Shown: positions 1 to 13,290, counted from the stretch's first letter. The stretch is DNA of 64,000 bases from Hymenolepis diminuta (GCA_900708905.1 CAADRB010000045.1:567646-631645), one strand, 5' to 3'. Made by a program: numbers and translations. The notes: generated by a model not told the origin, from the sequence alone.

Positions 1-3000
1 ATATTTGCTATTCGAATAACTTCCAGTGATATTCTAGATATTCAATGTTTTTCTTTAATACAAAAAATCCCATCAATATTTTTCATTATCGCCAAAATCA
101 AACACAGATCGAGAATAATAACTCCAAGGCTGCCTTTTTTTATCTTGACAAATATAGGTTTGTCCAGTTAATGATAACGGTGAAACAACATAAATTCAGT
201 TTTATGAACCTTAATTTAAATAACCTGTAGCTATAGTAAATTAATTAATATTTTTTTCTATGAATTTCAAAAAAAGGAAAATTGACAAAACATTTCGATT
301 TTGTAAGGGTTAATTTTATACTTAATGCCTTCCCGATTTTTACGTATTCTGTCATATTTAATGCAGGACTCGTTCAAATGTTGTATTTTTGAATTTTCGG
401 CTCATAATATTTCTCACTGTATTTATTTTATTCTAACATTCTCTCCTAATTTATCTTTGCAAAAGCCATGTAATATTTTTTAAAAGTTAATTGCAAATTT
501 AACTGCGAGGAAACTTTAACATATGAATATGCCTGTTAATTCCATCAGTATTGCTTGTCGGAGATACTAATTTATAGACAGAGGATAATGCTTTATTAAT
601 ATATTTATTTGCCTCTTTGATTTTTAATTGTCTTCGGAAATTGATAATCAGGAAATTCATCAAGTGAACACTGCATTGACTCTTCTGTAAATAACTGCTT
701 TCATCCTTGAATTAGTATTAATTATTTCTGATTAATTATGAAGAAAATCAAAGTAAATAAATACAATTTTAATGTTCAAATACTTGTCTCGAAGAAAAAT
801 TTTGACATTTTCATTTAATCATGGGTAGAAATTAAAAATCCACATTTACTTGGGTACTAAGTTCTATATAAACATTAGATAAGTTCATTAAAAGAATATC
901 AACTGGATTATAATAACTTAATAAAATTATATGGTCTGGTTACAACTTTTCTGTCCTTATTGGAATTCCGCGTCGAAAAAAATTTTAGTATTTAGTAAAA
1001 GTTCGAGTTATCACGTGTCTATTTTTTACACTTCGCATAAGTACAAATTTTTGTACTTATGACTCATTTCCCGGCCAGTGAGTAGTATATCGAATTCTTC
1101 TATCATCTTACTCCTGTCTTGTAAACCCACGCAGAGGCAAAGAGTAATACGATGTTTTCATCGAATTCTGGGTTGTTATATGTAAAAAGAGAACGAGGTT
1201 AATTGAATTTCCCTATTTTGTATTGAAATTATCCAAGCTGAAAGTTCTCCATGTAGTGTATTATCGGAACAACCTTTTACAGAATACTATTAAAAAGTGG
1301 ATTTTTAAATTTAAAACTCGATTGCACTCTAATCTATATGTTTGTTATATTTCATCAATAATTTAAAATAATAACAATTTTTTAATCATATAAGTTAGCT
1401 AGTTGAAATACAGTGGGATATAATTTTTATAATTATTTTATGGCAAATTTTGTCCTGAAAACTCATTTTGCAGAATCCGTGATTCTCAACGTGAAGGCTC
1501 AGGGTTGTTGACTTCTTCTCAAGATGAGCGTCAGAAAATTCAATCCAAATGGGCATGGGAATTATTTCCCTATTATAATTTATGACAAGTTTCAATACAG
1601 GATAGCGAACACAAAACACGATATAACAAAATATTACCGAAAGTAGAGAAACAGAAACGTAAAAAAGGTACAAATAATAAAGATCGAATAGCAAAAGAGT
1701 TAAGTATTTAATTTGCCCAGATTCTTACAGGAGGCATAATTCATTTTGGGAAATTCAAATATTCAAAAGCTCAGTTATCATAGTTTACCTCGGTTACTGT
1801 GTGAGTTCATACCTCTGATAGAGAGCTTGTTGACTTGATTTAACTAGGCGGTAGATCATGGTATGTCTTCTTACAGTATTTTTATCGCAATTTTAACATA
1901 AAATATTCTTTAATTTTACGTCTGAAATATAAGTGAATGCTTATTTTAATTTGTTTTTTTTTCATATCATTCTATTGAGAACAAGTTAAAAGGATTCAAT
2001 GTATAAAACTATGCTTGTACAAATTAATATGTATTAAAAGCAGGGAACTTAACTTTGAGTTAGATGTGGTTAGTAGCTTCGGTAGTTGTGCAAATGTTTT
2101 GAATGGCCTTTTTTCACAATCTGAATAACGAGATACTTTTCGGCTAGTAGACTTTGACATGCATTAGTGAATGCCTTGTCAATGAACCTAAAATAAGTAA
2201 TTACTGGGCATTTTAACTAGTCTGCTTATTATCACATAAATATCTCTTACTCATGGATACTTAAAAATACTGTCGTTTTCTTATCTTTTTAGCATTTAGA
2301 AGCCCTAGATAGCTCATTTACTAAATTTCTTTACTTGAGCTCGATTAAAACAAAAATATGGCACATGGAAAGAAAATGTTTTATGGTGCTCTGATTTATT
2401 TACGTTTGACCTCCTCCCGTAATAAGTGCCTTTACAATTGATAGCTCCCTCCTCGGGTGGTTTCATTTGCCGTGGATTTCAATATTGTACTGGTAACTTT
2501 TTCCTAAACAAATTTTGATTCTTGACAGTCCATTACACTCTCCTTCCACAGTTTTATGTGATTATTTTAAAATTAATTTGGGTCTAAATTTCACAACTTA
2601 TATCAGTACTCTCGTATTAATTGCAATCTTCATAAATTGATGTTATTTATATTACGAAATATTTTTAAGTGCATTGTATCACGTAACAACAGAATTAGCG
2701 TTTTTCTTAATTTAAACATCATTTTTTCATTAATAGTTTATTATGTCTTAGCTTCTCCGAGACTTGCATGTTTACTTTTCCGCTTAACACAAAAATATGG
2801 AAGTCAGCTAACTGACCTTAAGCAAAAATAAGATATAAAAAGTATCAAATCCATTTAATCGAAGGATATTTTTGGAAAGCAAAATTTGATGTATTTAGCC
2901 TCAAAACTGAACACCCCACTTGACAATATCATTAATAAGTTGATATAAATTGAAAGCAACACTGCAAATAATTTGATCTTCTTATCCACACTCACTCTCT

Positions 3001-4349
3001 TTATTTTTCCTGACTTCTGAAAGCGCAGTGAGTTAACTATACTGCCATTCAAGTTACAAGTTGTCTTTTGAAAATGGTCGTTTTTCTCTTTTGTTTATAA
3101 GCATTTCAAATCTAATACGAAAATATAAGGACAAGTAAAAGTGTTCTTATAATAATTTTAAATCATGATTAAAATCCTCTTTGAATACTAAACGACTGGA
3201 GACATTTTTTAATACTTATATTAAAATTTTTATGATTTATTTTTATTACCAATTAGTTAATTTCACTTTGCAGTAAAGACGGAAACAATACCACTATATA
3301 TAAAGCCATCAACATGAAACAATGAATAACCCTGTTGGCAATAAAATCTTTACATTTTTCAATAACGTAATTAATTAGAAAATGAAAGTGACAAAATAAT
3401 CCTCTGCAACTTGAAAAATGACAGATCATAAGTATAAAATAAACACAAAGCCGTAGGAATTTCTGATAAGTGATATAATTCACTGTTTAATAGTCAAATG
3501 TACCAAAGAACTGTTTTCATGTGTTGTCATCATGCATTATTTTATGTACAAAGTATTTAGAATTTGCAAACCAGTTGATTCACTTGATTGAAAAATTATC
3601 CCAATTTAATTTTTCTCACTAATTCCTCAATTGTTAGTTTGGAGAAAAGTTTACTCGAGTCAAAATCAAAAGTCAACATTCCTTGAGGCCATACTTTTAA
3701 GCCATTTTGCTAAACTAATTACCAAAGTAGGTAGCAGAAATATTTTTTAAGTACGAAAACAACTTTATCTCACTTCTAAATATTTAATTTATTTGAAAAA
3801 GTTAAAGTAATTAATATATTCTGAAGAAAACAATAGGATTTGCCTAAAAATCCTCTCATCGGATGCAACAAACTTGAGCAGAACAATGGCGACACAACCA
3901 CTTTTTAAATCATTTCAATATTAATAACAGTAGGAAAAATATATTAACACAGTTCCTATAGTACACTCAATCACGCAAAATAATTTACAAGATGATAAAA
4001 AAGTATAACGACAATTAAAGATTTTGTAATTATCAGAGCCATAAAATATTCCTTGTAAGAACAGCATAAACTATTGAATCTGTCAATCTTAAATTGGCAG
4101 CCCAAATTAAAAAGATTATTTATTTTTAATCTTCAATTTTTATTAATATTTTCTAATTTATTTCATAACCATTTTCATCTATATTTTTGAAATATTGTTT
4201 ACTCTGAGTCAGCCCGGCTTTTCATTTCGGTCTGTCACCTGAGACTCTGCTAATCTTATCAGTCAAGTAGCAAGAAACGCATCAAATGTAAAAAACTTTG
4301 TGCCGTTCACTTTCTGAGTAGTTCGCCTTAATTAATTTGGTGTTTGCAG
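1..4349. other. Non-coding AT-rich DNA, no gene recognised
   Basis: I see no recognisable protein-coding exon, RNA gene or transposon. The longest open stretch is on the - strand at 1395-1694. It is rich in Phe, Tyr, Leu and Ile, as expected of chance frames in AT-rich DNA, starts at a TTG, and has no convincing splice sites beside it. The only structural feature worth naming is the hairpin at 1036-1061. Confidence 0.6.
1036..1061. repeat. Perfect hairpin, 11-bp stem and 4-nt loop
   Basis: The arm CATAAGTACAA (1036-1046) is followed by a four-base loop ATTT and then by its exact reverse complement (1051-1061). No transposon termini or coding frame is associated with it. It may be a chance palindrome in AT-rich DNA or a protein-binding or cruciform site. 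Confidence 0.5.
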
Positions 4350-4530
4350 TTGCCTTGACCAAATAGCTTATCGCCGATCAAAAAGTAAAAATACCCTCAA
4401 TATAAATCCCCACAGTATCCGTCGCGTCTATCGCATCTGCCTCCTGCTATACTCAAGATATCCTTTAGTACCTACAGGCCACTCCATTTCTTCTGATCTT
4501 TTCTCCAATCATGGGGAATCCCAACAATAA
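4350..4530 (+). CDS. Possible terminal exon, unidentified product
   Basis: After an acceptor-like TTTGGTGTTTGCAG (ending at 4349) the frame stays open for 60 codons and ends in TAA at 4528-4530. The segment is richer in G+C than its surroundings and has many C-ending codons (TGC, GAC, CGC, ATC, CTC), which is unlike chance frames nearby. The predicted tail is basic in its first half (motifs YRRSKSK and SIRRVYRI), then rich in Ser and Pro. An AATAAA overlaps the stop. I do not recognise a family and see no upstream exon, so it could equally be a GC-richer intergenic patch. Confidence 0.2.
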
Positions 4531-5496
4531 ACCCACTGATCATAACATTTTCCCCTATCTATTCTGCTCCTACGGCATACATTAGTAGAAGTTAGCTTTT
4601 AGAATAGCTGGAGTACGACATCAGATGCTTGGCATTTTGCACTTCTTCCAAGAGTCTTTTTAATTAACAAAAAGTGTTATTGCATAAATCAAAAATTTTT
4701 CTTAAATTAAATTAAAACAATAACGCCGAATCCCTCAAAAATAAACTTAAATGATACTTTTATTTTCCCTTTGCTTTATTTACATATGAAGAGCATTCTG
4801 TTTATATGCCTTTTAACAAATTCGTACGACTGCCCCATGATTATGCTAATAAGGCTGTTATTTGAATAAAGAACAAAGTCTTAATAAAAGAAAAGCTAAA
4901 ATGCAATGTGATTCATTATAACACCTCAGCTACGATTAACTTTTAGATGCCTGTCAAATATTACCGCTTTTGGATATGATTTAGGTAACATTATGAGGTA
5001 ACAATATATGAGCCAATCAAGACATGTCAAATATGATATTAATGGCTTGTTTTTGAAAAAAAGTGTTCAAAATCCAATTACCACATAAGTTTGGTCAAAA
5101 TTAGCATTAATAATTTAAAGGGTACTTTACCATGATTATCTATAGAAGTAAAGATTTACCAAAAGAATCGTCGAATAATGGCATTAATCCAAGTTATTAA
5201 GTTTGATGCCCTTGATCGCGGTAAAGTATGCGTCAATCAGGAAAATTGAACTTAATGACAAAGAATGTTTGGCTTTGCAAAGGGTTATGACATATTAATG
5301 GCATTATGATATGTATCATACAATAATATAAGTAATAGAAAGTTGGTAAACTTGAACAAGATACTAATAACAGAAGAATGAATTATTACTGGTGTAAAGA
5401 ATATGAACTTCATAGATCCGTAATGTTAATGATTGTAATAAAATGAATAAATCTAAGTAGCATGATAAACCAATGAGTTTTCAATTTTGTGATATG

Positions 5497-5518
5497 AATG
5501 CACCTTTAAAGGTGCATT
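5497..5518. repeat. 22-bp perfect palindrome
   Basis: AATGCACCTTT (5497-5507) is followed directly by its exact reverse complement (5508-5518), with no spacer. Symmetry ends abruptly on both sides. No inverted-repeat transposon could be delimited around it. Its function is unknown. Confidence 0.6.
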
Positions 5519-7835
5519 GATCAAGTGACAAAAATTAAACTTCGGATCCCTTAAAAGTTGAAAATTAGACGAAAGAGGATGACTATGAGTTAAGTCATTT
5601 TTATGTCCAGCAGTTATACTTTACTCCATTTCGTCTCTTACCCGTCTGTTTTGCATTTCAGCTTATTTCAATTCAAAAACATTTGTAACTGTTGGAAATG
5701 CCAATAATAAACGAATCAGATATCGACTATTTTAGGTCTGTTGAACTAGAAATTGCTAAAAATCAGCGGTACTAACGACTACTTGAATGCTATTAACCGC
5801 TAAAGAAATGGTAGTGCAGCCATTCTTTCAATATTGTAGACTCCTGAATGGATACTCTTGTATAACTATTTCAAATATAAGACTCCACTATCATTTAAAG
5901 TATATATATTCCCCTGAATTTAGTCTCTAGATCTGCACATCATGAGAAAAAGCACTGGAAAGAATTTCAAAATGCGTGAAATGTAATCATAGAGTCTTGC
6001 AGGCCTCTTTATTTAAAGAATGCCTTTTTTTGCCCAAATCGTATTCTTGATATGATATTTTTATAAATACTTGACACTTCTATGTTATAAAAACCTCCGA
6101 AATGTTAAGTGTTTTTTGAAATTAACAATAGTTTGTACTTGCAAGTTTGTTGATTTTAGAGAAGAAGTATTTTTCTACAAGTCAAAAGGATACTGGTGAT
6201 AAATCAAGCACAATACCATCTGAAAAAATTCAAATTCACAAGCACAATGCCAATATTTTTAGAAGTGCTTTAGAATTGCAAATTATTTAAAAAGAAATTT
6301 ATTTAGACAAGGTTCGGAGGCTAAATTCCATTAAAATTAGTGATATTATAAATTTTCACTTTTATTAAGAAAATAATATTTAATATTTAACCAAAAATAT
6401 TTGGGTGGTCCATTAGAAATTATTGTTATCATAATGTTTATGTGTTTCGAATAGTAAATAAATTTGATTTTGTTTATCAAATTAATCATGACTTTTGTTT
6501 ATTTATGTCGAATATATTGGATGGGATAAATGTATAAATTAAAGTAGGAAACATTATTTGATCCTTTATTTTTAAAATAGAATAAACTTAAAAAGAATTA
6601 TATTGTACTTTTAATGATTAAAAAAATCATTTATTTAGCTTAAATTGAGACGGAAAATAAAAATTTCCCAAAGGCACTTTTCGGATTGGATTTGATAAAA
6701 GGTGAGTTGATTTAATCAGAGCCGGAAGAATAATTGCAGCTATTAATCTTGTCACTTTTGTTTAAAAGAAAGAATGCTATCACATTTCAACACTTAATGG
6801 ACGATTTACGAGGTGAAATGGAGAAAGAAATGCTATTTAAATATCCGTATAAATATTTACAACAAAAAATCTAGATATAATTAAACTTAAAAGTCTTACC
6901 CCAATTACCTCTTATACATTTAAACCGAGATCTTTAATATCATCTCAGATTATTATCCTTCTCTGATATCAGAAGAATAAAAAGAATTGAGATGGCAGCA
7001 CCAATCAGTTTTGATTAAAAATTTCGAGTAAAAAGCATGACGTATTGTTGATGAGTATTTGTGGCAATCCCTGAAACAATTTATAAAATTTTGGTTTTTG
7101 AAATGATAATTATTATGCATCCAGATACCAAAACAAAGTAAGATTCCGAAAATGTACTTTATGCTGGGCTTTTGCTAACTGCTTTCAGTGGCTTCCTATA
7201 ATTAAAGTACACATTTTGGATTGTTGTAGGGCAATGAAGAGCAAATATAAAACGTTAAATCAATTCACAGTTTTTCAAATTGCAAATAATGCACTTATGT
7301 TTTTGATTATATCTTAAGTATTTAAGTGTAAACCTAATACATATCTTTGTTATCAGGAAAAATTATTTAAATAAAGCTTTATCCTCATTAAAATAATTTT
7401 AAATTTACCAATATTTGTCATTTAATCTTCTTTGAGATGAAACCTTTCATTTATATTAAAATTTTTTATCTCGTATTTAAACTGAGATCCTCAACCGAGC
7501 TCTAAAATAAAACTATCGAACTCAAACAGACTTAATAAATTGATCACTTATTCATTTTAATTAATTTTCTATGCTAAGCAACTCTAAATTTGGTTGATAA
7601 AGAATAAAAAATTGTGATGTAATTTGGGAAAAAGATTTTTCTTGTGAAGCTTGATATTTTTTATGTCATATTCATAACATTTCTTCAGAGGATAGCAAAC
7701 TGGTGACAACACAAAAATTTTATACAAGTCTATCTGGTTATTTTATCACTTGCAAGAGGAAAGTTATAGATGCATTTCCACTAAAATTAAATACTAGAGT
7801 ACAAACAATCTTTTTGAAATAATTCTATAATTACT

Positions 7836-7853
7836 ATATGGCTTCAGCCATAT
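7836..7853. repeat. Short hairpin, 8-bp stem
   Basis: ATATGGCT (7836-7843) and AGCCATAT (7846-7853) are exact reverse complements around a TC loop. It is an isolated palindrome with no known role. Confidence 0.4.
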
Positions 7854-8795
7854 GAAGTTTTGAATTTCATGGTTATTTTAATTAAAAAGGGTGACGTAGT
7901 GTTTATATTTTCGATTTTATATGACAAAATTATTTAATCAAACTAGATTCAGTTTAAAATAGCCCTTTCACATTTTTTAATTGGAACCTATTGAAATAAT
8001 ATAAAAGTTTGGTTTAAGGCTTAAAATAATTAAATCAATACTGGTTAAATCTATTTGATCTTGTCAGTAAAAAAATTCAAACAGATCGAAATGACATGAC
8101 CAGCCTCAGAAGGGAATTTACTCTAGACGTTAATTCGTAATATTTAAACGTTAAAACGTTATAAAATATGTTGACTTAATAACTAAGCATGAAACATTCA
8201 ACGCTTATAAAATATTTTCTAGGTATTTATGAAAATTCCACAAAAAGTTTAGTCAGGATTTTTTATGGTCCTCATAAATTGACCTCGATAATACAGGTCA
8301 GTAAATAAATTTAATTTATTTATTACATTTTACAAAAATCTTTGTAATCAATTTTCGTTAAGATTTGAGAGTGACGGAAATAAGATGGACGTCATTTTTT
8401 GCTGTTTTCTTTTCAAATCACAAGAAATGCTGAAAATACAACCATTTGGGAAACGCCTTCCTCTTTTCCTATACAAAGATGTATGGATTTATTTTATTCC
8501 ACATAAAATAATTACCCACCTTCCTATAATAACGATAAACATAAGTTGATTTCACAATTTAACGTGAATATCATCATTATTATCGATATTTGTGTTCATG
8601 GCAATGAATTAAAAATGCTTCCGTTATTTCAATCTGCGATTATTTTAAACTTTTTTGTGTAATCTGCATATATTTAAATTTGGAAGTCGTTGACAAAGTG
8701 AACGATTTAAATTATGTGCAAATTGTTGAAACTAGTGGCATTTTAAAGAGCTTCGGAATAGGCTTATCATTAAATTTCGAAAGATAATTTCTTAA

Positions 8796-9080
8796 ATGCT
8801 TTCCGAAATTATTTCGCTCGTCTCCGACTGCGACATATTAATTATAGGTTTTCACCTGCCTCTTGTCTGTAATGACTATGCAAATTTGCCTGTTTTATTC
8901 GCAAAGCAACACGATTGGACCAGATGTAAATGTTTAATTCTCAGTCCATTTTTCTGTTCTATTTTCCCACTTCTTCTTCCCACTTCTTTATTTCAGATTT
9001 CGATAGCATTCAATTTCCAGCTGTTTGTACTTTGGTTCAAAAAGCGCTATTGTTTTTGGTTGGACACTAGTGAAATCTAG
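8796..9080 (+). CDS. Unidentified 94-codon open frame
   Basis: The frame begins at a true ATG and is open for 94 codons. It is hydrophobic, with a first segment rich in Ile and Leu (around residues 3-22) and a second from about residue 48 to 78, so two membrane segments are conceivable. Codon use in the first 20 codons (TCC, CTC, GTC, GAC, TGC) is less AT-biased than the surroundings. No domain is recognised, there are no neighbouring genes, and an internal TTTATTTCAG could act as a splice acceptor. Chance remains the most likely explanation. Confidence 0.12.
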   Translation: MLSEIISLVSDCDILIIGFHLPLVCNDYANLPVLFAKQHDWTRCKCLILSPFFCSIFPLLLPTSLFQISIAFNFQLFVLWFKKRYCFWLDTSEI

Positions 9081-11484
9081 ACCCTGTCACAGATTCCAGT
9101 CACTTATTCTCCATTCCTCAGGACTATAAAATATATTGTGCATTTTAAATAAATAGATATTTTCAGATAATACTGATTTTTATAAAGAAACTATAATTGT
9201 CATTTAGATACCTTGATGATTAATCAGAGCAATGAAACTATGTATTTAAGAAATACCATACTGAAAATAAAATGCCTACCGGTTATATTTCCTATCCTGA
9301 ATGTATTAATAAAATTTTTAAATGTAAAGTTAATATAGGCTGTTTTATATAAGCCCCGAACCATTAGAATAAATTAATTTAAAAAATATTCAGTCCGGCG
9401 AAAAAAAGTATCCTATATTTTATTAAGCATACCGCCACTTTATCATTTGTAAACACGAAAAGTAAAATTTGGTCAACATTAATTATTAAATTGACAAGTG
9501 CTTACAGGAGTGCAAAACAAATTAATTTTGATTAAATTTATCATATTCAGTCAAATTAAAAATTAAATACCAGAGCTCTGGATTGTTGTATCAATTCCTA
9601 TTTAATTCGCTAATGGTCATCTTGAACTTGTTTTATGTATATAATTTATCAGCAATCGTGTATTTTTTATTACTAAATACAACAATTTAAATTAATTAAC
9701 AAAACATAGATTTAGACACGGAGTATACAGCTTTTAGTTTAATATTTACTGATTAATTTGGATTAAATCGTGTTTATAGGAAATTAAAATCCTTTCATGG
9801 GAGGAAGCCAATCTGATTTTGACATCTCTTTATCAGTAACTGACGTTGATATTAATTAAATTGATTAAAATCAATATTGTGAAGTTAGGGTTGAAAGAGA
9901 AAATTTTAAATGGTGCTGACAAAAAACGCAACTAAATCAAAATATCATTCAGGCCGTTTGTCATAGTAAACTTCCTTTTCTTTTTTAAGTTACTAAAATT
10001 CTGTAAACGGTAGATTCAGTCAAAAACGAACAGTAAAATGAGCTGTAGAAAGTACGATTTTGCAGACTTCTCACTTACTCAAAACACGAATTCAGATGGT
10101 CGAGTTTAAATGACTTCTGAGTTGATGATTTTATAGGTTTATGCTGATATGATTGTAAGGTAAGACAATGCCGAGAAATCTGATTTCCATAGCTATGATT
10201 TAGATATTGAGTAGATATTATTGAAATAACGTTGAAATAAGACAGAAGTGCAGTTACTCCATAGCACTAGAAATAAATACAATACGTACTTATGCTTTTA
10301 ATGTTTGGGATTCAAAACAGCAGACGATGACAGCTTTTTTCCAGATAAGCGCCTGCTAATTGATAAAGATGATGGGCAACTTGGAGACAACTGTAGAAAT
10401 TCATAATTTCAAGGCAAAGCAGCGAATATACAGCTTTGAGCCTCATTTATCAGTTTCCTCTAGGAAATAAAAAGATGCAACACGTGTTGAATTCAAGATA
10501 CATACTGAAATATTACACAGTTTATCCGACAATTACTTAATCAAGGAGAATAAATACCTTCCCTAGTATTTGGGTAAATTTATCAAAATAATAAACGATA
10601 ATAATGATAATAAGGAAATTTTATTTTAACACCGCAAATACTTTTTAATAGAATTAGAACCATAAGGAAAAAAAGGAGTCAAATTAGAAAACGCAAAACA
10701 CGCAAGTAATTTAAAATTGACATGATTAAAAACTGTCTTTTTTAAACCCCCCGGGAGTATGTTGTTGACATACATTTTTGATGAGTGATTTTATATAAAT
10801 ATTTTTGCGTAATTAGAAAATTCTTAATTGGCTAATATTTACAGACCCAATTTTTATTAAATTTGGATTTGATTACTCATGATATTTTAAACATTGATAT
10901 AAATTGTCCACTAAAATTTCATACTTTCATTTCACGAGTTTGAAAAAAATGTAGTATGTTATCGAACCCTTTCGTCAATTTTCTAATCCGTAGAAATCCC
11001 TTCGTAATGCGGATGGGAAAAAACAAAACATTCTGAATTACATGGTCTTAGCTGGTCTTTTTCCTAACGAAAAACTACGTACTTCATTCGGTGTGAATTT
11101 TTTCTAGCTGCACTTTTACTTTTCTGGCACTAAAATAGCTCAAATATCTTGTATCTAATTGCGAAAGACAAAATTATTCTAAAAAATTTTTTTTCAATTT
11201 TTAAAATTTTAATTGATTTTACACCACCCAAACTATTTAAAAACTGTCATTTAAAAATGAAATTTGAGAAAAATACTTGCATTTTGTTAAAATACCTAGG
11301 TAAAATACTTGATGGTAAACAATTTACAATTAGAAGTAACTGTCAAGGAGAAAAATAAAATATGCAAATTATTAAATATTTTTCTTTGACGATGTCAACA
11401 TATTACTTATATTTTCTTTCCCATTTTATTGAGAATAGCAATAAGAAAATTCCATCTATAAATTGTGCTATAGGAATCTTGGTT
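9081..11484. other. Non-coding AT-rich DNA
   Basis: No gene, RNA gene or transposon remnant is recognised. The open stretch at 11149-11358 (+) is Lys/Ile/Phe-rich chance sequence just upstream of the gypsy remnant. No long terminal repeat could be identified here, although it is where the 5' end of that element would be expected. Confidence 0.55.
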
Positions 11485-11929
11485 TACAGATCGGTGAATG
11501 TTATTATGATCCAGAAGCGGTTTTTACTTTAAATAACTGGTTTGATAAATGCAGGGATGCGTTCAGAAGAGATTTGACTGATCCCTCCTAGTAGAAGAGA
11601 GTTAGACTCCCGAGGACTCTCGACTCTTCTTCAGTGTTCAGCAAAAAATCATAGGAATTTTGTAAGTGAGCTAAATGTCTAGCCTTCACTAGAGGGCCTG
11701 ATGAGGATCGGATTGATGATTTTGCCCAGATGAACTAAAATTTTGAATGATCGGAATTCCGATTTTTGTTCACGTCAAGTGCCATCCGGCCCTTTTCAGC
11801 ATGACTAAACACAATCGAGATTAAACCTTACGGGACTTAGCTGACGAATGTCAAAGAATGAACATCGTTCCGGATGACACAGCTATGATTTAGCAGTAGG
11901 TCGGTAAATATTGTAAGAGGCGAAGAATT

Positions 11930-12229
11930 TTGCAACCATCCAAAAAGAAGGATAGATGGGATAATATGTCATACAAGAAACTCCCACCACTCTGCTGGCT
12001 ATGCGGCAAAATGCGCTACTGTCGAGATTGTCCTTTTAGAAATCACATTTGTAACGTCTGCAAAAAGGAAGGATATATATGCCGAAAGAATTCGAAGGGT
12101 TATTTAAAGAAAAATAATATTGGTGAAAATTCTATTAGATCCTTTAATTTTTTTAGTGTTGTCAGTTCTATCTCTGAAGAGAGAAGTCCTAAGAGATGGC
12201 AAAATGCAAATTTGGCAATTAATGAATAG
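11930..12229 (+). pseudogene. Gag zinc-knuckle remnant of gypsy element
   Basis: This is the longest uninterrupted frame of the element, 99 codons from an internal non-ATG start, so it is a fragment and not a gene. It carries PLCWLCGKMRYCRDCPFRNH followed by a second CNVC box, matching the tandem nucleic-acid-binding knuckles of gypsy Gag. In the family the first knuckle has His in the third ligand position; here that place reads R-Y (MRYCRDC). The second box has GYIC where GHxxxC is usual. Both knuckles therefore appear to have lost a ligand, consistent with decay. Confidence 0.75.
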
Positions 12230-12409
12230 AAAGTTAATTTGCAATTACATACTGCCTCTGACATTACTTAGATCTTAAGAAAAAGCATAGAGTACCTTGG
12301 GCTATTCAGTGCTGAAAGGAGCAAATCTTATAGCCCGAAACGATCCTGGTGACACCTTGAAATTGGAATTCGAACTTGACCGTCAAGTTTACTAGGGAGG
12401 TCAGCAAAT

Positions 12410-13290
12410 GACAGCAAAATGCTTTGTCGCAAATCAACTTGATTTAAATCTTCTGGATCTAGATTGTTTGGAGGAACTGAAGCTGCTGAAGCATAGGACA
12501 CACTTCCTTGCAGAAAATTTTTCTATTGCATAGGTAATAGCATCGAAAACCAGTTCAAAGAAGATTAGAAGTCGAAATAAAAATTTTAAGCAGAATTTCA
12601 ACGAACCTGTTAATAAAACAGATGTCGGAAACGAATCCGATATTGAAACGGTTAAAGATAAACGGGACATAATCAAACGATTTTCTCCAGTTGTCAGAGA
12701 CAGCCTAGGTCGATGAATAAAACTGAAACCAAATCTGTGCTGTAAGAAAATTCGAAATCAGTTTACCTTCCAAGGCACTCTGTTCCTTTTTCTGCTATAT
12801 GAAACGCGGAGGAAAATCTATCACGTCTTGGAAGAATGGGTGTTTTGCATCAAGTGTCCTACTCCACATGAGCCGAGGCAATCGTTGTTGTACAAAGACA
12901 AAATCGCATTGTTCGATTATGTGCCAATTTTTCCACTGGTCTTAAAGATAGCCGCTATTTTTACCCTATTGCAGAAGGTATATTTGTAGCTTTCAACAAA
13001 ATACATTTATTACAAAATTGGATTTATTAGAATCTTACGTGCAAGTCGAGGTTGAACCAGGATATCTGACCGTCGGCACGCATCTGAATCTATATCAATT
13101 CAGTAGACATCCAATTGGAGTGGAAACAGTCCTTTCTATCTTTCAACACAATGTGCAACATGAATAATGGACTGAAGGACAGAGGTGTATTTCTGGACGA
13201 TAGTTGGGCAAACGGAGAAAGAACTCAAGGAGCAGTCCGAATGTCTGCCTGAACGCATTACCGATTGTGGTTTCTACCTGATTAGTGAAC
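12410..13290 (+). pseudogene. Gypsy Pol remnant: protease tail and reverse transcriptase
   Basis: Several frames must be combined. One frame gives the segment just after the protease (AKCFVANQLDLNLLDLDCLEEL). A frame from about 12770 gives the start of reverse transcriptase (VPFSAI, then YSTWAEAIVVVQRQN and RLCANFSTGLKDS). Later come RHPIGVETVLSIFQ, which matches the FGVKTAPAIFQ-type block, and GVFLDDSWANGER with the catalytic Asp pair at 13196-13201. The middle of RT, with the LPLP-type and first-Asp region, is badly scrambled. The match ends with a GFYLI-like stretch near 13285. It is multiply frameshifted and non-functional. Confidence 0.8.

Larger units (their letters stand above)
4531..8795. 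other. Non-coding AT-rich DNA with two palindromes
   Basis: No gene or transposon protein is recognisable. It contains a 22-bp perfect palindrome at 5497-5518 and a short hairpin at 7836-7853, described separately. The rest is AT-rich with short chance frames only. Confidence 0.6.
11485..13290 (+). mobile_element. Degenerate gypsy-type LTR retrotransposon fragment
   Basis: Reading through frameshifts and stops, the order of parts is that of a gypsy (Ty3) element. First comes a gag capsid remnant: a YYDPEA...NNWFDKCRDAFRRDL stretch near 11490-11575 and a DECQRMNIVPDDTA-like stretch near 11845-11885. Then paired zinc knuckles (about 11980-12090), a protease-to-RT segment with AKCFVANQLDLNLLDLDCLEEL (about 12415-12480), and reverse transcriptase (about 12770-13290) with STWAEAIVVV, RLCANFSTGL and FLDD. 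RNase H, integrase and both LTRs were not found, so the copy is truncated after the RT catalytic box and cannot move. The domain order and the FLDD box are strong evidence; the clade assignment is by recall of family motifs. Confidence 0.85.

Noticed and set aside
1395..1694. 99-codon - strand hydrophobic frame
   Set aside because: Starts at TTG, with composition typical of AT-rich chance frames and no splice signals or homology seen.
12434..12676. 80-codon - strand frame rich in Ser and Phe
   Set aside because: Antisense shadow of the gypsy Pol segment, which reads correctly on the + strand.
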